DNA of 6,425 bases from Mariprofundus sp. (GTDB lineage Bacteria > Pseudomonadota > Zetaproteobacteria > Mariprofundales > Mariprofundaceae), in the NCBI GenBank assembly GCA_021772845.1, contig JAJFLF010000333.1, positions 1-6,425 of the forward strand, written 5' to 3'. A program made the translations under genes and the position numbers. The notes beneath the pieces are model-generated. The model was given only the letters and a program-made list of their open reading frames with translations. It was not told the DNA's origin and did not search any database. How positions within the stretch are numbered: the first letter of the stretch is position 1; the number at the start of each line of letters is the position of its first letter. Below are positions 1 to 4,450 of the stretch, one piece after another.

Positions 1-508
1 CATCCACCTGATCAATAATGGCTGCCAGATGTTCGAATTTATAGCCCAGATTAGTCCCTTGCCCACTTGTATTCTCAATCACCGCAACCACATCGGATGT
101 CTGGTCCAATGCCCAGTTAATCGATTCGGCAACGCGCGCCAGACTATCGTCTTCAGAAATTTTCTTCAGATGCGAACCGGGATGAAAGTTGAGTAGTTTC
201 AGGCCCAGCTGTTCACAACGCTGCAGCTCATCAAGAAAAGCATTGCGTGATTTAGCTAATGGCTCCTCTTCAGGATGACCCAAATTGATCAGATAACTGT
301 CATGCGGCAACACATGTTCAGGCTTGATACCGGCAAACTCCAGATTCGATTTAAATGCAGCAATACTCTGCTCAGATAACGGCTTGGCCACCCACTGACG
401 CTGATTCTTGGTAAACAGCGCAAACGCGCTTGCTCCAAGCTCTTTGGCTCTAAGCGGTGCATTTTCCACTCCACCAGCTGCACTGGTATGGGCTCCAACA
501 TATTTCAC
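1..508 (-). CDS. nfo: Endonuclease IV (deoxyribonuclease IV), N-terminal part, cut by window edge
   Basis: This is the AP endonuclease of base excision repair, a cytoplasmic TIM-barrel enzyme with three zinc ions that cleaves DNA 5' to abasic sites. The 169 visible codons begin at a GTG (508-506) preceded by AGGAG six bases upstream, and read MKYVGAHTSAAGG. Family landmarks appear at the E. coli positions: TKNQRQW at 33-39, LPHDSY with His69, NFHPGSH with His109 and VIENT with Glu145, all zinc ligands in the E. coli enzyme. FEHLAAIIDQV is the last visible motif. The remaining C-terminal part, about 40% of the usual length of roughly 280 residues, including the other metal ligands, lies off the left edge, so intactness cannot be judged. 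It is divergent from the large gene at 937. Family assignment is very secure. The GTG start follows from the Shine-Dalgarno and from alignment to the family N terminus. Confidence 0.97.
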   Translation of the reverse strand, partial: MKYVGAHTSAAGGVENAPLRAKELGASAFALFTKNQRQWVAKPLSEQSIAAFKSNLEFAGIKPEHVLPHDSYLINLGHPEEEPLAKSRNAFLDELQRCEQLGLKLLNFHPGSHLKKISEDDSLARVAESINWALDQTSDVVAVIENTSGQGTNLGYKFEHLAAIIDQVD

Positions 509-725
509 ACGGGACTCCTAAGATAAACAATACGCGCACACTAGCGCATCTTTAACCAGATCAAAACGAGTGGACTAATAGCCGTAAATCCTATGAATAA
601 AATAGAACACCTTTCAGCAAGTTACGGGGTATTACAGTTTGCATGCGCCTCACATCACAGCAAGACAGCGATGAATCAAACCCACGGAGATGAAGTGAAA
701 TCATGTCACGACACCCCCTGTGTAC

Positions 726-754
726 TTGACTGTTTTGCTTGGTTATTATATTGT
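726..754 (+). promoter_or_regulatory. Possible sigma-70 promoter for the large secreted-protein gene
   Basis: TTGACT at 726-731 and TATTGT at 749-754 are separated by 17 bases. Each hexamer departs from consensus in one (-35) or two (-10) positions, and an overlapping TATATT at 747-752 is a second -10 candidate with a short 15-base spacer. The orientation fits transcription of the gene starting at 937. The assignment rests on motif matching only. Confidence 0.4.
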
Positions 755-896
755 AGGAGTGTTTTAATATCGCTATAAAGCGAAGCAATGATTGCATTCA
801 TAGTACGGTTCAATGGAAACCAACTGATGCAATACGCGATACCCGACATGATGTCATCGACGGTGAAGAATGAGAAACCGCGGGGTTGAATCTGAT

Positions 897-914
897 CGAA
901 AGGTTAAACTTTCG
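897..914 (+). promoter_or_regulatory. Small hairpin in the leader of the large secreted-protein gene
   Basis: CGAAAG at 897-902 pairs perfectly with CTTTCG at 909-914 around a six-base loop. It sits 22 bases upstream of the ATG at 937, just before the G-rich stretch at 924-929 that would be the ribosome binding site. It could influence translation, but a six-base stem is short and may be fortuitous. Confidence 0.25.
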
Positions 915-936
915 CTACGTGAGTGGGGGCATCATC

Positions 937-1017
937 ATGAAAACAAACAAGCTACAATTCAATTTAATCCTAACAATATCACTCGTTATGTTGTTGTTTG
1001 CATCGCCGGCTCAGGCA
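937..1017 (+). other. Signal peptide coding segment of the large secreted protein
   Basis: Residues 1-27 show a basic start (MKTNK), a hydrophobic core (LILTISLVMLLFA) and the type I signal peptidase site SPAQA before ANRIF. No lipobox cysteine is present, so this looks like a plain Sec substrate released into the periplasm or beyond rather than a lipoprotein. Confidence 0.9.
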
Positions 1018-3543
1018 GCGAACAGAATATTTGATCTGCATCTTCAAAACACCACTGGTGCACCGGTTGTGTTTAATTTAACTCCGGGCAGCTGTTATGA
1101 AGGGCACAGCCCAGCGGGCGCGAGAGTTCAAGGGCAGATAAGAGTACAAGCAGGTGGCTATTATACATTTCGCGTAGCTCGGGTTCAGGGTAATGACTGC
1201 GATGGGGAACAGGGGTATTTTCAAATCCAGCCCAACGGCATGCAAATCCAGAAGTTTGAATTCAACAACTCAGGTAAGCTTGAATTAAGGAACAAAGTCT
1301 TTCAATACATTGGTGAGCTCAGCGCCAAAAGGAGTGACGAAAGTTACGTCTGGGCCATGAAGTCATGTCCATCCGGTGGCTGCGCAAGCCAGGTAAGAAA
1401 TGCAGGCCCGCAAACACGTTCCGACAACAAGCGCTACAATAGAATATTTAACCTTTCTCTACAAAATGGTTTCGGCAGAACTGTTGTCTTTAACATTATT
1501 CCCGGCAGTTGTTATGAAGGACATAATGATTATGGCATCGTTCAAGGAGAGAAACGCGTGCAGGCGGGCGGTCGTTACACATTTCGTGTGGCACGGGTTC
1601 AGGGCCATGGTTGTAATGGAAAACAGGGGAATTTCACTGTTCAAACCAGCGGTCAGAAACAGACACAACGCTTTAGCTACGATAACGCCGGTCATCTTGG
1701 TTTATTGAATTTTCCGGATGCCTACAACGGTGAGTTGAGTGAAAAGAGCCAGTATGACGAGAGTTATACCTGGACCGTTAAGTTGCCGGACTCACGTATT
1801 GCGCGCAGCAAAACCGTGATGATCAGGCACTCCGTTAGCAAGCTATACCTGATCCAGGGGTATCGCGGCAATAGAGACGACAAGCGTAATGTGGAGGTTC
1901 AGCCAATCGAAGGAGGCGATCATAATTACCGCTGGGTCATTCAGCCCGTTGGCGGAGGCTGGAATCACCTCGTGAATGCCAAAACAGGGCTGCTATTAAC
2001 GTGGGATGGAAATGATCTGAATGTTTCGAACTGGGGCAACACGGGTGGGGTCAATAACCAATGGCGGTTTCAAAAGGCGTCCAATGGTTATAAAATCATC
2101 AACAGGGGAAACAATCGTGAGTTGGAACAAGCCTACCACGGCACAAGAGATGACAAACGCAATGTCACAACCGATGGCGGCGGCATTTGGACATTTGAAA
2201 CAGGTCCAATGACTGATCTGGCTAAGGTTACAATCATATCGGTTAAGGCTATTAAAGCCTCGTCCGGTCAGGATCAGGGTACGAAGTTTCTGTTCCAAGG
2301 CATCCAGATGGCTGCGGAAATGGCGGCATCCGGGGGCTCCTCGTGGGTTGCTTCGAAAATGGCGCAAACAGCAGGCAAAGAGATAGCCAAAAAGGTGATC
2401 AAGGAATCCCTTAAACAACAGCTGAAAAATAAAACAAAAGAGGTGATGAGCAAGAAATTCCTGATTCAAAAGATGAAGGATCAGCTCACCAAAAAAGCGC
2501 TGGCAAAAAAAGCGGCGAAAAAGGTAGGTCTTGAAGCAGCCAATAGATTTTCCGGTTCCAGTGCTGATTCGGCGCTCGAACTTGCCTTTAATGAAATTTA
2601 TGGCGAAAGCCCCGACCAGCTCAATATCAAAGTGAATGGTGTATCTATCTGGCCAAATGGCGGACGAGATTGGAGGAATATTAAATCGCAACAAACCCTG
2701 CCTGTTAACACCCCATACATCTTTGAACGGCGCCGAGGTTTTTCTATCCAACTGCTGGAGTACGACAGCGGCAGCGGAGATGATTCTCTTGGCTGGATAT
2801 CAATGGACACGCAGGACATCATCAGCCCCGAGACCTTTGAAGAAGTACTGGTGATCAATGAGAGCGAGAAAAGCGTTTATCTCGTGACCTTTAAGGTTGA
2901 GACCCTGGAGCCTACACGCTATAAAACTACCAAGGTGGCGGCTAAACCCGCTCAGATGGCAGTCGGTTGCAGGGGATATGGCAAGTTGCGTTCACCTGCT
3001 TCAGGAAGCACCCCTGTGTCGGTTCAGTTCACCAATAAAACACGGGCTAAGCGCTCGGTTAACTGGCTTGATTTCAACGGCAAGTCAGTCCGCTACAAAG
3101 ATCTGAGACCAAATGAAAGTTTCTCCATGAATACCGGTACCGGACATCCCTGGATGATTCTTGACGGGCAAGGTAATTGCACCGAGATATTTGTCCCGAA
3201 AGCCAGCTCGAAGCAATTCAATATTGCGGCGGCTAGCTCAGCTATTCCATCACAGGCCAAAGTTGTGCCATCTCAAGGCGCCAGCGTCGAAGTGAGAAAC
3301 TTCAAGCTGATCAACGATCTGAGCATCCCGGTATTCACGACATGGATTGATGGTCAGGGCAAACATGTTTCGACAGGGGGCGGCTGGATTCAACCTGGTG
3401 GTTCTTTTCGAATCGAGAATGGCGGCAAGAGCTGGCAGTCGCACTGGTTTGCAATCAATACAAAAGCTGGATTTATGTGCAGCTTTTCTCCGCGTGAGAG
3501 AGCCGTCACCAAGATCTCGCAGCTTTCATACTGTCGACCTTAG
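937..3543 (+). CDS. Large secreted multidomain protein: duplicated Cys domain, ricin-type trefoil, Lys-rich helix, VHL beta domains
   Basis: An 868-residue exported protein with no enzymatic domain I recognise. A Sec signal peptide spans 1-27 (Lys-rich start, hydrophobic core, cleavage after AQA). Tandem copies of an unknown domain follow at about 29-142 and 168-282, each with GSCYEGH, VQAGG-YTFRVARVQG and a second cysteine (C53/C88 and C192/C226). Residues 291-422 are a three-repeat ricin-type beta-trefoil with RDDKRNV in repeats one and three. A beta strand at 429-440 is followed by a Gly/Ala-rich stretch (about 455-480), a Lys-rich amphipathic helical segment (481-530) and a C2-like beta-sandwich end at 560-655, with YDSGSGDD at 609-616. 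Residues 683-754 match the VHL beta domain closely; 784-852 is a divergent second copy. I chose ATG 937 over the in-frame TTG at 886 because the signal peptide begins there and GGGGG lies upstream. No cognate small gene follows, so it looks monocistronic. Lectin-like adhesion or a secreted effector are the best guesses; function is undetermined. Confidence 0.93.
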   Translation: MKTNKLQFNLILTISLVMLLFASPAQAANRIFDLHLQNTTGAPVVFNLTPGSCYEGHSPAGARVQGQIRVQAGGYYTFRVARVQGNDCDGEQGYFQIQPNGMQIQKFEFNNSGKLELRNKVFQYIGELSAKRSDESYVWAMKSCPSGGCASQVRNAGPQTRSDNKRYNRIFNLSLQNGFGRTVVFNIIPGSCYEGHNDYGIVQGEKRVQAGGRYTFRVARVQGHGCNGKQGNFTVQTSGQKQTQRFSYDNAGHLGLLNFPDAYNGELSEKSQYDESYTWTVKLPDSRIARSKTVMIRHSVSKLYLIQGYRGNRDDKRNVEVQPIEGGDHNYRWVIQPVGGGWNHLVNAKTGLLLTWDGNDLNVSNWGNTGGVNNQWRFQKASNGYKIINRGNNRELEQAYHGTRDDKRNVTTDGGGIWTFETGPMTDLAKVTIISVKAIKASSGQDQGTKFLFQGIQMAAEMAASGGSSWVASKMAQTAGKEIAKKVIKESLKQQLKNKTKEVMSKKFLIQKMKDQLTKKALAKKAAKKVGLEAANRFSGSSADSALELAFNEIYGESPDQLNIKVNGVSIWPNGGRDWRNIKSQQTLPVNTPYIFERRRGFSIQLLEYDSGSGDDSLGWISMDTQDIISPETFEEVLVINESEKSVYLVTFKVETLEPTRYKTTKVAAKPAQMAVGCRGYGKLRSPASGSTPVSVQFTNKTRAKRSVNWLDFNGKSVRYKDLRPNESFSMNTGTGHPWMILDGQGNCTEIFVPKASSKQFNIAAASSAIPSQAKVVPSQGASVEVRNFKLINDLSIPVFTTWIDGQGKHVSTGGGWIQPGGSFRIENGGKSWQSHWFAINTKAGFMCSFSPRERAVTKISQLSYCRP
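1021..1362 (+). repeat. Tandem domain copy 1 (residues 29-142) of the large secreted protein
   Basis: This is the first of two homologous domains of about 115 residues. Shared features are NRIF-L-LQN at the start, VVFN, PGSCYEGH, VQG, RVQAGG-YTFRVARVQG, a second cysteine followed by G-QG-F, then F--N-G-L and GELS---DESY-W at the end. The two cysteines (C53, C88) probably pair in the oxidising periplasm. Alternating hydrophobic residues suggest a small beta-sandwich. I do not recognise the family. Confidence 0.85.
1438..1782 (+). repeat. Tandem domain copy 2 (residues 168-282) of the large secreted protein
   Basis: This is the second copy of the N-terminal domain, joined to copy 1 by a polar linker containing C144 and C149. 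It keeps NRIF, VVFN, PGSCYEGH (C192), RVQAGG-YTFRVARVQG, C226, GELS and DESY-W. DNA similarity is still visible in places, for example around the shared acatttcg and gggttcaggg blocks, but synonymous changes are scattered, so the duplication is not recent. Confidence 0.85.
1807..2202 (+). other. Ricin-type beta-trefoil domain (residues 291-422)
   Basis: Three trefoil repeats can be read: about 292-336 (VMIRHSVSKLYLIQG ending YRWVIQ), 338-380 (HLVNAKTGLLLTW ending NQWRFQ) and 383-421 (YKIINRGNNRELEQA ending IWTFE). The recurring hydrophobic-x-W-x-hydrophobic ends correspond to the QxW core of ricin B-type lectins. RDDKRNV occurs identically at 313-319 and 404-410. Such domains usually bind glycans, but the ligand here cannot be inferred. 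Confidence 0.8.
2983..3198 (+). other. VHL beta domain (residues 683-754) in the large secreted protein
   Basis: The segment aligns with the human pVHL beta domain from my memory of that sequence. LRS (684-686) matches L63-S65, FTN (698-700) matches FCN ending at N78, and W710 onward aligns without gaps to W88-F119. In that block W710, Y720, H737 and W739 correspond to W88, Y98, H115 and W117, and T733 stands at S111. After a shorter loop, N-TEIFVP (747-754) matches N131-QTELFVP138. The assignment as a VHL-type fold is strong; ligand binding is inference. Confidence 0.85.
3286..3504 (+). other. Divergent second VHL-like domain (residues 784-856)
   Basis: The pattern F-LIND-S-PV---W-D-GK (789-809), PGGSF (820-824) and SHWFAI (835-840) repeats the layout of the preceding VHL domain. 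W803 stands at the W88 position and HW (836-837) near the H115/W117 pair. The Tyr98 equivalent is not evident. I read it as a diverged duplicate that may retain the fold but not the same pocket. Confidence 0.55.
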
Positions 3544-3577
3544 CATGGTGACTGATAGAGACTGGTTGCAGACCTGA

Positions 3578-3703
3578 CATATATTCCGGTTATCCTCCGC
3601 CACCTGCATGGAGATAGAAGAGATGATCCACCTGGCGGATGAAGCTGTATATCAAGCCACAGTGAACGGTCACAATCGCGTGGAGGTAGCTCCAGTTGCA
3701 TAA
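3578..3703 (+). pseudogene. Decayed 3' end of a GGDEF (diguanylate cyclase) gene
   Basis: An in-frame stretch ending in TAA at 3701-3703 reads FRLSSATCMEIEEMIHLAD, then EAVYQATVNGHNRVEVA. This matches the C-terminal end of GGDEF domains, where the usual form is S-G-A, then EE-L--ADKALY-AK--GRNRV. The invariant-like AK and GRN have become AT and GHN, and the SAG core motif reads SSA. A stop (TGA, 3575-3577) cuts the frame just upstream, and no GGDEF active-site motif is visible before it, so only about 41 codons remain. It lies 34 bases after the large secreted-protein gene in the same orientation. I consider it a remnant of deletion or rearrangement, not an expressed gene, although an ATG at 3608 would formally give 31 residues. 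Confidence 0.7.
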
Positions 3704-3756
3704 GCTTACGCTATGCAAACGTTGAACGCCTGCACAATGTGAATCAATGCTATCTG

Positions 3757-3852
3757 TTAGAGTTTTGACACGGCTTCAAGCAGCACCATCAATAGAAACA
3801 TAATAATCAAACCGCCAATAAACTGTAAACTGATATACCTTAAATCACTCAT
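3757..3852 (-). CDS. 31-residue single-pass membrane protein (unannotated small ORF)
   Basis: The ATG at 3852-3850 is preceded by a perfect AGGAGG (3864-3859) with a six-base spacer. The product begins MSDLRYISLQFIGG, continues with a hydrophobic run LIIMFLLMVLL (15-25), and ends EAVSKL before TAA. One transmembrane helix (about 11-25) with a short polar N terminus and a charged tail is predicted. I do not recognise it as a named small protein such as CydX or MgtS. It is too short for ordinary ORF cut-offs and lies alone, on the opposite strand to both flanking genes. The combination of a consensus ribosome binding site, clean start and coherent membrane segment makes chance less likely, but conservation has not been tested. 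Function unknown. Confidence 0.6.
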   Translation of the reverse strand: MSDLRYISLQFIGGLIIMFLLMVLLEAVSKL

Positions 3853-3858
3853 AAGCCA

Positions 3859-3864
3859 CCTCCT
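3859..3864 (-). promoter_or_regulatory. Consensus Shine-Dalgarno of the 31-residue membrane protein gene
   Basis: Read on the minus strand the site is AGGAGG, six bases before ATG. It is the best ribosome binding site in the window and the main argument that the small ORF downstream is translated. Confidence 0.65.
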
Positions 3865-4022
3865 GTATCGGTTGTGAAGGGAGTCTAAAAAAGCAATGAG
3901 TCACCAGCATGGCAGTAGCATGACATCCAGATGACTTATTGATCTGTTCTCATGCGAACCAGATAGCCCTAACTCGATATGAGCGTTATGGTTCAATCAC
4001 TTTATTTCTGACAGGAGTTTTC

Positions 4023-4334
4023 ATGTTTCGTAAAGCTGTTTTATGTTCACTGTTTATATTTTTACCATTTGGTGCACAGGCTATTGCAGGCAAATACAGC
4101 TATATGATTGATCACGGCACACCGGGTGTGATTGCCAGCGAATCAAAAATGGCGCGACTGGTAGTGCAGGCCAATGGTAATTGTGCAGCGATCCCCTATG
4201 AAGTGATTACTGATGGTGTGAAATCTATCACTGGCACCATGAATTTGAGCAAAACACTCTCCATGCCGCTGGATATGACCACTGTAACACTCTCATGTAA
4301 TCAGGAAGGTGTGACTGCTATTATCGATAACTAA
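4023..4334 (+). CDS. Small exported protein with one cysteine pair, function unknown
   Basis: A 103-residue product. The start at ATG 4023 is supported by CAGGAG about seven bases upstream and by a typical Sec signal peptide at 1-20 (MFRKA, hydrophobic core LCSLFIFLPF, cleavage after AQA). The frame could be opened further upstream at 3939, but that would bury the signal peptide. The mature part of about 83 residues is polar and beta-rich, with C54 and C92 as its only cysteines, likely a disulfide linking two strands (NGNCAAIPYEV and TVTLSCNQEG). I recognise no domain. It is probably periplasmic. It is flanked upstream by the 31-residue minus-strand gene and is convergent downstream with the PLP enzyme gene, so it appears monocistronic. 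A TTGATC at 3939-3944 could be part of its promoter, but the matching -10 is poor. Confidence 0.85.
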   Translation: MFRKAVLCSLFIFLPFGAQAIAGKYSYMIDHGTPGVIASESKMARLVVQANGNCAAIPYEVITDGVKSITGTMNLSKTLSMPLDMTTVTLSCNQEGVTAIIDN

Positions 4335-4370
4335 AGCGGACTAATCTCTGCTGTCCCACTTCGTTATTCT

Positions 4371-4441
4371 GTCATATCCGGCTAGATCGGGTATCCAGGG
4401 AAACGTTAAAATAACTGGATTCCCGCCTTCGCGAGAATGAC
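4371..4441. repeat. Inverted-repeat intergenic element, likely dispersed in the genome and acting as terminator
   Basis: A left arm (4371-4398) and a right arm (4415-4441) are imperfect inverted copies around a 16-base A-rich spacer. Shared ends are GTCAT...CGGG.ATCCAG and CTGGAT.CCCG...ATGAC. The right arm itself folds: ATTCCCGC (4420-4427) pairs with GCGAGAAT (4432-4439) around CTTC. On the minus strand this hairpin is followed by TTATTTTAA, resembling a Rho-independent terminator for the PLP enzyme gene. The GGGAAT/ATTCCC core recalls dRS3-like and similar short repeats scattered through many proteobacterial genomes. It sits exactly between two convergent genes. Copy number elsewhere cannot be seen here. 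Confidence 0.65.
4404..4439 (-). terminator. Probable Rho-independent terminator of the cupin-PLP enzyme operon
   Basis: On the minus strand, ATTCTCGC-GAAG-GCGGGAAT forms a stem of eight pairs including one G-T (or equivalent) pair. CCAG and the T-rich TTATTTTAA follow, starting about 12 bases after the TGA stop at 4451. The tract is not a pure T run and the stem is part of the repeat element, so termination is probable rather than certain. Confidence 0.5.
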
Positions 4442-4450
4442 GCGTATGGA

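Larger units (their letters stand above)
509..936. other. Divergent intergenic region between nfo and the large secreted-protein gene
   Basis: About 430 bases lie between two divergently transcribed genes. Open frames of 61 codons (593-778, plus) and 68 codons (591-797, minus) lack a Shine-Dalgarno and resemble no family I know, so I treat them as chance. What can be pointed to is the nfo ribosome binding site, a sigma-70-like promoter at 726-754, a 33-codon ORF at 788-889 and a small hairpin at 897-914, the last three all on the side facing the large gene. A leader of about 175 bases is implied if that promoter is used. I see no riboswitch consensus. Confidence 0.6.
3544..4022. other. Intergenic region with gene remnants between the two exported-protein genes
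   Basis: Apart from the GGDEF remnant and the 31-residue membrane-protein gene, this stretch holds a weak interrupted inverted repeat at 3698-3716 (GCATA-AGC against GC-TATGC) and the upstream region of the gene at 4023. I see no clear terminator after the large secreted-protein gene. The mixture of a decayed gene end and an orphan small gene suggests past rearrangement here. Confidence 0.5.

Noticed and set aside
593..778. 61-codon plus-strand frame in the gap before the large gene
   Set aside because: No Shine-Dalgarno, no recognisable motif, overlaps the putative promoter at 726-754; an opposing 68-codon frame covers the same bases.
886..936. Upstream TTG start extending the large protein by 17 residues
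   Set aside because: It would place a charged segment before an otherwise standard signal peptide and would span the hairpin at 897-914; ATG 937 is a better start.
780..936. Riboswitch (c-di-GMP type I or other) in the leader of the large gene
   Set aside because: The nearby GGDEF remnant made this attractive, but I could not match the conserved GEMM core or other known riboswitch cores; only short stems are visible.
1996..2751. 251-codon open frame on the minus strand
   Set aside because: It lies wholly inside the well-supported large secreted-protein gene, is rich in Arg, Phe and Cys as antisense frames often are, and matches no family.
3698..3716. Hairpin as terminator of the 31-residue membrane protein gene
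   Set aside because: The stem is only seven pairs with a bulge and no T run follows on the minus strand.
3939..4022. N-terminal extension of the small exported protein from ATG 3939
   Set aside because: It would bury the signal peptide; CAGGAG directly before ATG 4023 marks the real start.
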